A stretch of DNA of 64,000 bases from Paenibacillus sp. HB172176 (GCF_011947265.1 NZ_JAATHD010000015.1:62001-126000); one strand, 5' to 3'. Counted from the stretch's first letter, positions 8,122-17,609 are shown. Numbers and translations: made by a program. The notes: generated by a model not told the origin, from the letters alone.

Positions 8122-9195
8122 ATGAGGATTCATGTTTCGGATTTAATAGACGGGGACGAGCTAAGCCATGATATCTTTAATAATTACGGACTGCATGTTC
8201 TTTCCAAAGGAACGAAGCTGTTCAGTCGCGAGGTATCCAGACTGCTGCAGCATCAAATCGAATACGTTGACATTACGGCGAGAATGGCTGAATCCGCTGC
8301 TCCGGCCGACAATCAAACGAATCGAACTTTGGAATCCACCGTCAATGTGAAGTGGCTCCCGACAGTCAAGCCGATTTACGAGAACGCTGTCAAAAGCTTC
8401 GAACGATTTTTTGCCGATGCTTTGAATACCGGCAAAGTTAATGGCGAAGCAGTAACCGAGGTTATGCAGCCTCTCCTGGATAATCTAAAGCTGGAACGCG
8501 ATGTCGTCTCCATGATTCTGCTTATGAACACACAAGACAGCTATACTTATCAGCATTCCGTGCAAGTTGGCATGCTTTCGTATTATTTGGCTACATGGCT
8601 TAATTATTCAACGGAAGAAGCAAGCTATATCGGCAAAGCGGGCTTCTTGCATGACATTGGCAAATGCCGAATTGACGATTCCATCTTGAACAAGCCGGGC
8701 AGATTAAATTCGGAGGAATTCGAAGAGGTCAAACGCCATACGATCTACGGCTATGAGATTATTATGGATTCCTTTCAAGACGAGGAGCTTGCCATGTCAG
8801 CGCTGCAGCATCATGAGCGAATGAATGGCGGCGGATATCCTGAGGGAATAACCGGAGATGAAATTCATCCACTTGCGAAAATCATTGCTGTTGCTGACAT
8901 TTACAGCGCCATGATTTCCGCTCGGGTATATCAGAAGGAACGGGATTTATTGTTCGTGCTCAGAGAGCTGTACCGATTGAGCTTCAATGAGATCGATCCT
9001 GTCACTACTCACACGTTCATCAAACATATGATTCCTAATTTTATCGGCAAACGCGTTCGGCTTAACACAGAGGAGATCGGCATTATTATCATGACTCATC
9101 CTACTGAATTTTTCAGTCCGCTCGTTCAAATCGGCGATCGATTCGTCGATCTAACGCAGGAACGTCATTATGAAATCGAGCATGTGTACCTATAG
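8122..9195 (+). CDS. HD-GYP domain protein, probable cyclic-di-GMP phosphodiesterase
   Basis: The protein has 357 residues, with an N-terminal region (about 1-130) similar in character to that of the HD-GYP protein at 3179-4309, then an HD-GYP domain: FLHDIGKCRID near residue 175 and HHERMNGGGYPEGITGDEI near 230-248. The consensus Asp of HHERxDG is Asn here, a variant often seen in Firmicutes. Histidines and aspartates of the metal site are present (HDIGK, HH, VADIY). No transmembrane segment is visible. The gene is a single unit: 242 bases with no recognised element lie upstream, and a strong terminator follows. Activity on c-di-GMP is inferred from the family. Confidence 0.85.
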   Translation: MRIHVSDLIDGDELSHDIFNNYGLHVLSKGTKLFSREVSRLLQHQIEYVDITARMAESAAPADNQTNRTLESTVNVKWLPTVKPIYENAVKSFERFFADALNTGKVNGEAVTEVMQPLLDNLKLERDVVSMILLMNTQDSYTYQHSVQVGMLSYYLATWLNYSTEEASYIGKAGFLHDIGKCRIDDSILNKPGRLNSEEFEEVKRHTIYGYEIIMDSFQDEELAMSALQHHERMNGGGYPEGITGDEIHPLAKIIAVADIYSAMISARVYQKERDLLFVLRELYRLSFNEIDPVTTHTFIKHMIPNFIGKRVRLNTEEIGIIIMTHPTEFFSPLVQIGDRFVDLTQERHYEIEHVYL

Positions 9196-9231
9196 CGGCT
9201 TAACGGCGGCAATGATTCCCGAAACCTGTGA

Positions 9232-9262
9232 AAACGCGCATCCCTGAACGGGATGCGCGTTT
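9232..9262. terminator. Bidirectional terminator between HD-GYP gene and sufB
   Basis: A perfect 13-bp stem (AAACGCGCATCCC / GGGATGCGCGTTT) with loop TGAAC lies between two converging genes. A-rich and T-rich arms at the ends let it work on both strands. Confidence 0.85.
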
Positions 9263-9286
9263 CTAATTGGAACGGGGCAACCATTC

Positions 9287-10693
9287 TTAACCGATGCTGC
9301 CTTCCATTTCGAATTTAATCAGACGATTCATCTCTACCGCGTACTCCATCGGGAGCTCCTTCGTGAACGGTTCGATAAAGCCCATGACAATCATTTGCGT
9401 CGCTTCGTCCTCGGTAAGACCGCGGCTCATGAGATAGAACAGCTGATCCTCGGATACCTTGGATACGGTAGCCTCATGCTCAAGCGTAATGTTGTCGTTA
9501 AGAATTTCATTGTAAGGAATCGTATCCGATGTCGATTCATTATCCATGATGAGCGTATCGCATTTGATGTTAGCTTTGGCTCCATCCGAATTTCTGCCGA
9601 AGGAAGCAAGTCCGCGATAAGTCACCTTGCCGCCATGCTTCGAGATCGACTTCGATACAATTGTGGAGCTTGTATCCGGAGCCAGATGTGTCATCTTCGC
9701 GCCGGCATCCTGATGCTGTCCTTTGCCCGCAACCGCAATCGACAATACCATGCCTTTCGCGCCGCGGCCGCGCAGCACAACCGCAGGATATTTCATCGTC
9801 AGCTTGGATCCGATATTGCCGTCTACCCATTCCATTGTCGCGTTCTCATCCGCGACGGCGCGCTTCGTAACCAGGTTGTAAATATTCGGAGCCCAGTTCT
9901 GAATCGTCGTGTAACGAACGCGCGAATCCTTCTTGCACAAGATTTCAACAACAGCGCTGTGCAAAGAGTTCGTGCTGTAGATCGGTGCCGTACAGCCCTC
10001 GACATAATGAACGGATGCTCCTTCGTCCGCAATAATCAAGGTGCGTTCGAATTGACCCATGTTCTCCGAGTTGATTCGGAAGTAGGCTTGCAGCGGAACC
10101 TCGCATTGAACGCCCTTCGGTACATAGATGAAGCTGCCTCCAGACCATACCGCGCTGTTAAGCGCCGCGAACTTATTATCGCTCGGAGGAATGATCGTGC
10201 CGAAATATTCCTTCATCAGCTCGGGATATTCGCGAAGCGCGGTATCGGTATCCGTGAAGATAACGCCTTGCTTCTCAAGCTCCTCTTGCATGCTGTGATA
10301 GACAACCTCGGATTCATATTGCGCGGACACGCCCGCAAGGAACTTCTGCTCCGCTTCCGGAATACCGAGTTTATCGAAGGTTTCCTTAATTTCTTGCGGA
10401 ACCTCTTCCCAAGTTTTCCCTTGGCCTTCAGAAGGCTTGACATAATATTGAATGTCGTTAAAATCCAGATCATCCAGATTTCCGCCCCAACGCGGCATAG
10501 CCATTTTGTAAAACTGCTCCAAGGATTTCAAACGAAAGTCCAGCATCCACTCCGGCTCGTTCTTCATTTGGGAGATTGTGCGAACAATCTCGGGCGTCAG
10601 GCCTTTTCCTGACTGGAATATCGCTTTATGCTCATCGCGAAAGCCATATTTGTACTCTTCCATTTCCGGCATCGATTTTGCCATGTCAGCCAC
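9287..10693 (-). CDS. sufB: Fe-S cluster scaffold subunit SufB
   Basis: SufB is the main scaffold of the SUF iron-sulfur assembly complex, working with SufC and SufD. The 468-residue protein matches the family throughout: an N-terminal region with WMLDFRLKSLEQF, FIYVPKGVQ near residue 195, EGCTAP near 250, and a C-terminal beta-helix ending with LMSRGLTEDEATQMIVMGFIEP. It is the last gene of sufC-sufD-sufS-sufU-sufB, six bases after sufU. A strong terminator follows the stop codon. Confidence 0.97.
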   Translation of the reverse strand: MADMAKSMPEMEEYKYGFRDEHKAIFQSGKGLTPEIVRTISQMKNEPEWMLDFRLKSLEQFYKMAMPRWGGNLDDLDFNDIQYYVKPSEGQGKTWEEVPQEIKETFDKLGIPEAEQKFLAGVSAQYESEVVYHSMQEELEKQGVIFTDTDTALREYPELMKEYFGTIIPPSDNKFAALNSAVWSGGSFIYVPKGVQCEVPLQAYFRINSENMGQFERTLIIADEGASVHYVEGCTAPIYSTNSLHSAVVEILCKKDSRVRYTTIQNWAPNIYNLVTKRAVADENATMEWVDGNIGSKLTMKYPAVVLRGRGAKGMVLSIAVAGKGQHQDAGAKMTHLAPDTSSTIVSKSISKHGGKVTYRGLASFGRNSDGAKANIKCDTLIMDNESTSDTIPYNEILNDNITLEHEATVSKVSEDQLFYLMSRGLTEDEATQMIVMGFIEPFTKELPMEYAVEMNRLIKFEMEGSIG

Positions 10694-10699
10694 TCTCCT

Positions 10700-11131
10700 T
10701 TAATTTTTTTGATTCTCTTCCCCAATACCCTTGCGCAGCGCGTTCCAGGCAAGAGTCGCGCATTTGATCCGAGCCGGGAATTTATTGACGCCTGACAAGG
10801 CCTCAATATCCTCTAATTCATCGAATTCCACTTCTTCGCCCTTCATCAATTGCGAGAATTTATCCGCCATTTCAAGCGCCTCTTCGAAGGAATGTCCCTT
10901 TACCGCCTCAGTCATCATGGAGGCCGAGCTCATGGAGATCGAGCAGCCTTCCCCGGTGAATTTGGCATCCTCCACCTTGCCGTCGACAACTTGCAGCTGC
11001 AAGGAGATGCGATCTCCGCACGTAGGGTTATTCAAGTTAATCGTAACCGATTCTTCATTCAAGGTTCCGCGGTTTCGCGGGTTCTTATAATGATCCATTA
11101 TGACTCTACGATACAAATCATCCAATTGCAT
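10700..11131 (-). CDS. sufU: Zinc-dependent sulfurtransferase SufU
   Basis: SufU takes persulfide sulfur from SufS and passes it on for cluster assembly in Firmicutes. The 143-residue protein has the three conserved cysteines that bind zinc with an Asp: NPTCGD, GEGCSIS and KCATLAW. The insert before the last Cys that separates SufU from IscU is present (EDIEALSGV region). The ATG at 11131 is preferred to one at 11164 because it has AAAGGAG about 10 bases upstream and gives the standard N-terminus MQLDDLYRRVIMDHY. It overlaps the end of sufS by 14 bases. Confidence 0.95.
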   Translation of the reverse strand: MQLDDLYRRVIMDHYKNPRNRGTLNEESVTINLNNPTCGDRISLQLQVVDGKVEDAKFTGEGCSISMSSASMMTEAVKGHSFEEALEMADKFSQLMKGEEVEFDELEDIEALSGVNKFPARIKCATLAWNALRKGIGEENQKN

Positions 11132-12344
11132 GGCCGAAGAACTCCTTTGTTTGTAGTAATGCATCGGCTAAACGATCGATGTCCTCTTCGGTATTGTATA
11201 GGTAGAAGCTTGCCCTTGCCGTTGCCGATACATTCAGCCACCGCATAAGCGGCTGGCAGCAATGATGTCCCGCGCGAACGGCAACGCCCATGGAATCGAG
11301 GACGGTTGCGACATCATGAGGATGCACATCGTCCAGATTGAAGGTAATCAGACCTGAGCGATTGGTCTCGGGTCCATATATCGCAATGCCGTCAATAGCT
11401 TTAAGCTTATCGTAAGCATATGCAGCCAATTGCTTCTCATGATTCTCAATCTCATCCATGCCGATGCTCTCGAGAAAATCGATAGCTGCGCCGAGTCCGA
11501 CAGCTCCCGCAATCAGAGGCGTGCCCCCCTCAAACCGATAAGGAATCTCCTTCCAGGTCGAATCGTACAGCTCGACGAAATCAATCATCTCGCCGCCGAA
11601 TTCAATCGGCTCCATTCGGTTCAGCAGCTCCGCTTTGCCGTATAACGCGCCGATTCCCGTAGGTCCGCACATCTTGTGGCCGGAGAAAGCGAAGAAATCC
11701 ACGCCAAGCTGTTGAACATCCACCTTCATATGCGGCGTGCTCTGCGCTCCGTCCACGACCATGACCGCGCCATTTCGATGTGCAATCTCGGCGATTTCCT
11801 TAATCGGATTTATGACGCCAAGCACATTAGACACATGGGCGACAGAAACGACTTTTGTGCGCTCCGTTATGGTCGCTTCGACATCGTCCAGAGAGAGACT
11901 TCCATCGGACTGCAGCGGAATATATTTCAAGGTCGCTCCCGTCGCTTTCGCGGCCTGCTGCCAAGGAATCAGATTGCTGTGATGCTCCATCGGCGTAATG
12001 ACGATCTCGTCCCCGGGACCGCATGCTTCCCTGGCATAGCTTGAAGCAACCAAATTCAACGCAGTCGTAGTGCCTCGCGTGAAAACAATTTGCTCCGGCG
12101 TCTCCGCATTCAGGAACGCGGCAACCTTCGCTCTTGCGCCTTCGTAAGCGTCGGTCGCTCTGGAGCCCAGCGTATGAACGCCTCGATGCACATTCGCGTT
12201 ATCAAGCTCATAATATCGACTAACCGCATCAATGACAGAACGCGGCTTCTGGGAAGATGCCGCGCTATCCAGATAAACGAGCTTATGCCCGTTTATCTCT
12301 TGATGCAGAATCAGAAATTGTTCCCGAATCGCATGTATATTCAT
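11118..12344 (-). CDS. sufS: Cysteine desulfurase SufS
   Basis: SufS is the PLP-dependent class II cysteine desulfurase that supplies sulfur to the SUF system. The 408-residue protein has the PLP lysine in FSGHKMCGPTGIG (near residue 225), PMEHHSNLIPW near 120-130, VDGAQSTPH near 200, and the catalytic Cys in RAGHHCCQPL near residue 360. The first Cys of the pair matches the catalytic one; the second replaces the usual Ala. It overlaps sufD by 4 bases and sufU by 14, indicating translational coupling. Confidence 0.97.
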   Translation of the reverse strand: MNIHAIREQFLILHQEINGHKLVYLDSAASSQKPRSVIDAVSRYYELDNANVHRGVHTLGSRATDAYEGARAKVAAFLNAETPEQIVFTRGTTTALNLVASSYAREACGPGDEIVITPMEHHSNLIPWQQAAKATGATLKYIPLQSDGSLSLDDVEATITERTKVVSVAHVSNVLGVINPIKEIAEIAHRNGAVMVVDGAQSTPHMKVDVQQLGVDFFAFSGHKMCGPTGIGALYGKAELLNRMEPIEFGGEMIDFVELYDSTWKEIPYRFEGGTPLIAGAVGLGAAIDFLESIGMDEIENHEKQLAAYAYDKLKAIDGIAIYGPETNRSGLITFNLDDVHPHDVATVLDSMGVAVRAGHHCCQPLMRWLNVSATARASFYLYNTEEDIDRLADALLQTKEFFGHAIG

Positions 12345-13648
12345 CCCTCAAGCTTCCTCTCGAGCAAACGCTGAAGCTGCTCTCGTACCGCCTCTACTGG
12401 AATTTCCGATACGACCGGAGCAATAAAGCCGTGGATAATTAATCGTTCAGCGTCCTGCTTTGATATGCCGCGAGACATCAAGTAGTAGACTTGCTCAGGA
12501 TTCACCTGGCCGACGCTAGCCGCATGTCCCGCCGTTACATCGTCTTCGTCGATCAACAGAATCGGATTGGCGTCTCCGCGGGCCTTCGAGCTGAGCATGA
12601 GAACCTTCTCCGTCTGAACGCCGTTTGCTTTGGTCGCTCCATGCTCGATTTTCGTAATACCGTTAATGATCGCCGAAGCTGAATCCTTCATCACGGCGCG
12701 AGTTACCATGTTGCTGTCCGAGCTCTTGCCGAAGTGAACGGCCTGCGTTGTGAGGCTCATCTGCTGCGAGTTCTTGCCTACGCTGATCACCTTCGCGTCG
12801 GAAGTGGAGCCCTGGCCCTTCAGAATCGATTTCGTATCGGACAAGGTATGCCCGTCGTTCAAATCGCCGATGATCCATTCCATACGAGCGTCGTTGCCGA
12901 TAACGGCGCGACGCAAGCTCATGTCCACGCCCGACTCCGCCATGGAATGTACGGATCCGAAGCGAACTTCGGCGCCGGCATTCACGAACACTTCAATAAT
13001 CGAAGGATGTACGAAAGCGCCCTCCACCTCCGACTTGCTCGAAACAACCGTATCCACATAGGTTACCCGGCTATTGGTATCCGCGACGATCAGAATATGC
13101 GGAGCGAATGACGCCTCGCCTTGATCATTGAACAGTACGGCCTGAAGCGGCAGCTCAACTTCGACATTCTTCGGAACGTATACGAATACGCCGCCGTTCC
13201 ATATTGCAGCGTTCAGTGCGGTAAGCTTGTCTTCATCCTTCTTCACCGCTTGGAACAAATATTGCTGTACCAGCTCGCCATGCTCCTTGCAAGCCGTCTC
13301 CAGATCCGTGAATATGACGCCTTTGCTCGCCAGCTCGGGCGACAGTTGACGCCAGACAGCGCCTGAATTGCGTTGAATCAGCAAGTTTTCCGTGCCTTGC
13401 GCAATCAACTCCTGGATGTGACCGGGCAATTCAGTCAGCGTCTCCGCAGCGGAAGCTGCGCTGTACTCGCCGACCGCTGTCAAATTCCAACGTTCAATGC
13501 GAACCTTCTCCGGCTTCGGCCATGCCAAGCTGCCTGCCAGCTCGGCTGCCTCTCCGCGCAAGGCTACCAACCAATCGGGCTCGCCCTTGCTTCGTGCAAG
13601 ATTCTCCGCAGACTGACGATCGGTCGGAGTGGATAATTGTGTACTCAT
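12341..13648 (-). CDS. sufD: Fe-S cluster assembly protein SufD
   Basis: SufD forms the SufBC2D complex and is needed for iron acquisition during cluster assembly. The 435-residue protein has an N-terminal helical region and a C-terminal beta-helix homologous to SufB, with VFVYVPKNVEVELPLQA near residue 150, AGHAASVGQVNPEQVYYLMSRG near 375, and HGFIAPVV close to the end. It lies between sufC and sufS and overlaps the sufS start by 4 bases. Confidence 0.96.
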   Translation of the reverse strand: MSTQLSTPTDRQSAENLARSKGEPDWLVALRGEAAELAGSLAWPKPEKVRIERWNLTAVGEYSAASAAETLTELPGHIQELIAQGTENLLIQRNSGAVWRQLSPELASKGVIFTDLETACKEHGELVQQYLFQAVKKDEDKLTALNAAIWNGGVFVYVPKNVEVELPLQAVLFNDQGEASFAPHILIVADTNSRVTYVDTVVSSKSEVEGAFVHPSIIEVFVNAGAEVRFGSVHSMAESGVDMSLRRAVIGNDARMEWIIGDLNDGHTLSDTKSILKGQGSTSDAKVISVGKNSQQMSLTTQAVHFGKSSDSNMVTRAVMKDSASAIINGITKIEHGATKANGVQTEKVLMLSSKARGDANPILLIDEDDVTAGHAASVGQVNPEQVYYLMSRGISKQDAERLIIHGFIAPVVSEIPVEAVREQLQRLLERKLEG

Positions 13649-13669
13649 TCGTTATGCCCCCTTCTCCGA

Positions 13670-14449
13670 TTAAACCTGGCCGACCGTTTCATCTTCGATG
13701 CCAAGCTCTTCCTTCACCCAATCATAGCCTTCGTTCTCCAAACGCTGGGCAAGCTCAGGGCCGCCGGATTTCACGATGCGGCCTTGCATCATCACGTGAA
13801 CAAAGTCAGGTGTAATATAGTTAAGCAAACGCTGGTAATGCGTAATAATCAGGAAGCCGCGCTCTTCGGAACGCATGGCGTTCACGCCGTTTGCGACGAT
13901 GCGCAATGCATCGATGTCAAGTCCGGAATCGATTTCGTCAAGAACAACGATTTTCGGATCAAGCAGCATCATTTGCAGGATTTCATTACGCTTCTTCTCC
14001 CCGCCGGAGAAGCCTTCGTTCAAATAGCGGTGCGCGAATTCCGGATTCATCTCGAGCTCTTTCATCTTGCCTTCCATTTGGCGTATGAATTTGATCAGCG
14101 AAATTTCGCTGCCTTCCTCGCGTCTTGCGTTAATCGCGCTGCGAAGAAAATCGGAATTCGTCACGCCTGGAATTTCGCTTGGATATTGCATAGCGAGGAA
14201 CAAGCCCGCACGAGCTCTCTCATCCACTTCCATCTCGAGCAGATCCTCGCCGTCAAGCGTTGCGCTGCCTTCCGTCACCTCATATTTAGGATGTCCCATC
14301 AGAGCGGATGCGAGCGTACTCTTGCCCGTTCCGTTAGGACCCATGATCGCATGAATTTCCCCGCCTTTAATGTCGAGGTTGATGCCTTTCAATATTTCTT
14401 TTCCTTCAATCTTGGCTTTCAAGCCTTCGATGACAAAATGTGCCGCCAT
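13670..14449 (-). CDS. sufC: SUF system ATPase SufC
   Basis: SufC is the ABC-type ATPase that drives conformational change in the SufBD scaffold. The 259-residue protein has Walker A GPNGTGKST near residue 40, the signature FSGGEKKRNEIL near 150, Walker B with VVLDEIDSGLDID near 170, and a switch-region His in ITHYQRLL. It is the first gene of the operon. Its promoter and a Fur-like palindrome lie just upstream. Confidence 0.97.
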   Translation of the reverse strand: MAAHFVIEGLKAKIEGKEILKGINLDIKGGEIHAIMGPNGTGKSTLASALMGHPKYEVTEGSATLDGEDLLEMEVDERARAGLFLAMQYPSEIPGVTNSDFLRSAINARREEGSEISLIKFIRQMEGKMKELEMNPEFAHRYLNEGFSGGEKKRNEILQMMLLDPKIVVLDEIDSGLDIDALRIVANGVNAMRSEERGFLIITHYQRLLNYITPDFVHVMMQGRIVKSGGPELAQRLENEGYDWVKEELGIEDETVGQV

Positions 14450-14502
14450 ATTATACTGATCCCTCCAAGGTTGGTTTCATTCATAGAATTGCTGATTCTC
14501 AG

Positions 14503-14518
14503 TGATTCTCAATAATCA
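14503..14518 (-). promoter_or_regulatory. Fur-like palindrome at the suf promoter
   Basis: The 16-bp near-palindrome TGATTATTGAGAATCA (minus strand) resembles the Fur consensus TGATAATnATTATCA. A second copy of the half TGAGAATCA follows 10 bases downstream. It abuts the predicted -10 box of the sufC promoter, so a bound repressor would block RNA polymerase. Iron control is an inference from the sequence; PerR or another regulator is possible. Confidence 0.4.
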
Positions 14519-14546
14519 TTTTAATATAGTTTTCGTTATAAATCAA
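14518..14546 (-). promoter_or_regulatory. Predicted sigma-A promoter of sufCDSUB
   Basis: The minus strand has TTGATT (14546-14541), a 17-base spacer and TAAAAT (14523-14518). The -35 box overlaps the stop region of the upstream DUF1802 gene, so the suf operon can be transcribed on its own. Confidence 0.5.
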
Positions 14547-15129
14547 TGCGGGATATCGCGTTCTTGATTCGGCCGCGCTCCCGTTCAAAGCGCTCTTCGG
14601 ACAATACCGGGGTCATAGATGGACATGTAAGCGCATCCTCAAGCCTCGCCCAGGACTTGCATCCGGTATAAGCGGGACGCATCGGGGCGTAGATCGCTTC
14701 ATTCAGTCGGTAGATTCGCAAAATGAGAACATGCAGCGGCTTCGTTTTTTTCCATTTCAACCGTTCCTCGGCAAAGCCGTCCGTCCAGATATGCATATCG
14801 CGAAGCCTGTCCAAGGTCTCATTGTCCGAAATCTCGATATCATCGGCTACCTCGGCGTACGCCTCAAGCTTGATCGTCTCCGCATTCGGCGACCATTCCT
14901 CCAATGTTCGATCGATTTCGCCGGCATATTCGTCCTTCAGCAGCGACTTTTTCTGATGCTCGTACGCCGGCATGAGGTAGAAGTCCGGGCTAATAACCTC
15001 GAAATCTCTCGTTTCCTCCCTTATGCCTCCTTTCCGAAGCACGATTGCCTGCCTTCCCTCAAGCAGCGCCTGCACGGACACGGCCCATTCCTTAAGCGCG
15101 ATGGGCTGTCGTTCCATTGATTCCAACAT
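14536..15129 (-). CDS. DUF1802 family protein
   Basis: This 197-residue protein begins with PIALKEWAVSVQALLEGRQAIVLRKGGIREE, the hallmark N-terminus of the DUF1802 family, whose function is unknown. A tryptophan-rich middle with polar loops follows, and it ends in a basic helix. No signal peptide or membrane segment is visible. The start has GGAGGAAG upstream at normal spacing. It is directly upstream of the suf operon on the same strand, but the suf promoter lies at its 3' end, so a functional link is unproven. Confidence 0.75.
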   Translation of the reverse strand: MLESMERQPIALKEWAVSVQALLEGRQAIVLRKGGIREETRDFEVISPDFYLMPAYEHQKKSLLKDEYAGEIDRTLEEWSPNAETIKLEAYAEVADDIEISDNETLDRLRDMHIWTDGFAEERLKWKKTKPLHVLILRIYRLNEAIYAPMRPAYTGCKSWARLEDALTCPSMTPVLSEERFERERGRIKNAISRIDL

Positions 15130-15230
15130 TGCGCTTCCTCCATTCCTCGAATTCTATTCTGTGAAAAAAGAGCTACCGAAATATCGGGATTGCTCCGACG
15201 GGTATTCCAACTCGAAATAATATCCATTAT

Positions 15231-15250
15231 ACTAGTAGAGGTTGTTCAAA
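15231..15250 (+). repeat. 20-bp repeat shared with the phyH-araC intergenic region
   Basis: The sequence actagtagaggttgttcaaa is identical, on the opposite strand, to 32002-32021. Here it lies 45 bases before the mtnK start without the inverted partner seen at the other copy. It may be the edge of a small dispersed repeat. Confidence 0.6.
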
Positions 15251-15294
15251 GAGGCAAGTGGTTTTGATGAAATAACAATCGGAGGTTGACGAAT

Positions 15295-16515
15295 ATGTCC
15301 GCATATCACCCCTTAAACGAGCAAGAAGCGATTGACATCGCGCAGGGGATTCATCATTTTTTTCCTGAGAACGCGAATTTAAGATGCAAAGAAATCGGTG
15401 ACGGAAACTTGAATCTGGTGTTCCATATTACGGATAGCATCAGCGGCAAGAGCTTAATTATGAAACAAGCCCTTCCCTATGCGAAGGTCGTCGGCGAATC
15501 CTGGCCGCTCACCCTCGACAGAGCGAGAATCGAAAGCGAGAAATTAATGCTGGAAGGCAAGCTGGCTCCGGGTCTGGTGCCCCAAGTATACAGCTATGAT
15601 CCAGAGCTGTATCTTACCATAATGGAGGATCTGAGCGATCATGTCATTATGCGGCAAGGTCTCATGGACGGAACCCGCTACCCGCTTTTTGCCGAGCATG
15701 TGTCCACCTTCATGGCGAACACGCTGTTCCATACTTCGGATCTCGGCATGAATCAACAGGAGAAGAAGCTGCAGGTGAAGGCGTTCATAAATCCTGAATT
15801 ATGCAAAATTACCGAAGATCTCATCTTCGACGATCCCTATACCGACTCTCCCAACAATAATATCGAGTCCGGCATCGCAGACGCAGCCCGAGAGCTGTGG
15901 AGGGATGAGCAACTGCATCTGGAGGTTGCGATCCTGCGCGACAAATTCCTTACTCAAGCGCAGGCGTTGCTGCATGGGGATCTGCATACGGGAAGCATAT
16001 TCGCGACGCCGACGTCCACGAAAGTTATCGACCCTGAATTTGCCTTCTACGGTCCAATGGGCTTTGATATCGGCGCCGTTATCGCCAATCTGCTGCTTAA
16101 TTACGCGGGGCAGGCGCATTGGGCCAATGATGCGGAAGCGCAAAGGGAGTTCCAAAGCTATTTGCTGACCACCATTAAGGATGTATGGCAGCTGTTCGAA
16201 TCGAAATTCAGGCAGCTTTGGAACGAGAGAGGCGCTGAGCGGCTTGCGAACACAGCCTCCGGCTACCAAGACTACTATATGAAGCAGCTTCTGCAAGACA
16301 CATTCGGCTTCGCCGGGTGCAAGATGGTGCGCAGAATCGTCGGACTTGCCCATGTTGCGGATATTGATCGCATTCCTGACGAGCGGACTCGCAACCGCGC
16401 CCAAATTCTGGCCCTTGCGATAGGCACCGAATTAATCAAGCGAAACCGCGAGGCGGATTCCATTAAGGAACTGATCGATATCGTGGAGACGGCCGCTGCT
16501 TCGCAGCAAGAATAA
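15295..16515 (+). CDS. mtnK: S-methyl-5-thioribose kinase MtnK
   Basis: MtnK phosphorylates methylthioribose to methylthioribose-1-phosphate in methionine salvage. The 406-residue protein has the aminoglycoside-phosphotransferase fold: EIGDGNLNLVFHI near residue 35 (nucleotide loop), LHGDLHTGSIFA near 230 (catalytic loop with the catalytic Asp), and KVIDPEFAFYGPMGFDIGAV near 245-265 (metal-binding Asp). The ATG at 15295 is preferred over an in-frame TTG at 15286 because the GGAGG at 15281-15285 touches the TTG but lies 9 bases from the ATG. mtnA follows 26 bases later. No S-box riboswitch was found upstream. Confidence 0.95.
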   Translation: MSAYHPLNEQEAIDIAQGIHHFFPENANLRCKEIGDGNLNLVFHITDSISGKSLIMKQALPYAKVVGESWPLTLDRARIESEKLMLEGKLAPGLVPQVYSYDPELYLTIMEDLSDHVIMRQGLMDGTRYPLFAEHVSTFMANTLFHTSDLGMNQQEKKLQVKAFINPELCKITEDLIFDDPYTDSPNNNIESGIADAARELWRDEQLHLEVAILRDKFLTQAQALLHGDLHTGSIFATPTSTKVIDPEFAFYGPMGFDIGAVIANLLLNYAGQAHWANDAEAQREFQSYLLTTIKDVWQLFESKFRQLWNERGAERLANTASGYQDYYMKQLLQDTFGFAGCKMVRRIVGLAHVADIDRIPDERTRNRAQILALAIGTELIKRNREADSIKELIDIVETAAASQQE

Positions 16516-16541
16516 GGGGTACAAGATAAGGAGCGACAATC

Positions 16542-17597
16542 ATGACGAACGAAATCTCGAAAAGCCTGCAGCCCTTGATTTGGCAAGAGGACAAATTGGA
16601 CTTGCTGGATCAAAGACTGCTTCCCGAGGAAATTACCTACTTGCCATTAACCACCTCCGAGGATGTGTGGGAAGCCATCCGCCATCTGAAGGTGCGCGGA
16701 GCGCCGGCGATCGGCATAGCTGCCGCTTACGGCGTTGTTCTCGGCAGCCGCGACGAGGAATCGATTAACGACTGGCTGGAAGCAGTGAAGAAGCAATGCG
16801 CCTATCTCGCCACCTCCAGGCCGACAGCCGTCAATCTATTCTGGGCGCTGGATCGCATGAAAGCGGCAGCCAAGACGTTGGCCGCCGAAGGATTGACGCT
16901 TGATCAGTGCAAGTCTGCTCTGACGAAGGAAGCTTCGGCTATCCAGCAGCAGGATGAGGAAACGAATCGGAGAATCGGCGAGCATGCCTTGTCCTTGCTG
17001 AAGAACGACATGGGAGTGCTCACGCATTGCAATGCCGGCGGTCTGGCAACCTCGAAGTACGGAACGGCGCTTGCGCCCTTCTACTTGGCGCTGGAGCAAG
17101 GGATTGCGCTCCGCATCTATGCCGACGAGACTCGTCCCGTTCTGCAAGGCGCCCGTCTAACGGCGTTCGAGCTGCAGCAGGCCGGCGTCGACGTTACCTT
17201 GATATGCGACAATATGGCTGGCATGGTCATGTCGAAGGGCTGGATCGACGCCGTTATCGTCGGCACGGACCGTGTTGCCGCCAATGGCGATGTCGCGAAC
17301 AAGATTGGAACCTACAGCGTCGCCGTCCTTGCGAAAGCGCACGGTATCCCCTTCTACGTGGCTTGTCCGCTCTCGACCATCGATTTGCAAACGCCGACGG
17401 GCGCCGAAATTCCGATCGAGGAGCGAAATGCCGAGGAAATTACCGAAGGCTTCGGCAAACGTACGGCGCCCCGGGACATCAAAGTATACAACCCGGCGTT
17501 CGATATTACGCCGCATGAATATGTAACCGCAATTATTACCGAGAAAGGCATTATCGAAGCTCCATTCGAAGAAAATCTTCGCAAGCTGTTCTCCTGA
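16542..17597 (+). CDS. mtnA: S-methyl-5-thioribose-1-phosphate isomerase MtnA
   Basis: MtnA converts methylthioribose-1-phosphate to methylthioribulose-1-phosphate, the step after MtnK. The 351-residue protein belongs to the eIF2B-like/MtnA family and shows VRGAPAIGIAAAYG near residue 50, LTHCNAGGLAT near 160 with the catalytic Cys, TRPVLQGARLTA near 195, and DRVAANGDVANKIGTY near 243 with the catalytic Asp. It forms a two-gene operon with mtnK. A hairpin ending in a short T stretch follows the stop codon. Confidence 0.96.
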   Translation: MTNEISKSLQPLIWQEDKLDLLDQRLLPEEITYLPLTTSEDVWEAIRHLKVRGAPAIGIAAAYGVVLGSRDEESINDWLEAVKKQCAYLATSRPTAVNLFWALDRMKAAAKTLAAEGLTLDQCKSALTKEASAIQQQDEETNRRIGEHALSLLKNDMGVLTHCNAGGLATSKYGTALAPFYLALEQGIALRIYADETRPVLQGARLTAFELQQAGVDVTLICDNMAGMVMSKGWIDAVIVGTDRVAANGDVANKIGTYSVAVLAKAHGIPFYVACPLSTIDLQTPTGAEIPIEERNAEEITEGFGKRTAPRDIKVYNPAFDITPHEYVTAIITEKGIIEAPFEENLRKLFS

Positions 17598-17609
17598 TCG
17601 CAACGGAAA

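Noticed and set aside
15130..15294. S-box (SAM) riboswitch before mtnK-mtnA
   Set aside because: This is a common arrangement, but the conserved S-box blocks are absent in the leader.
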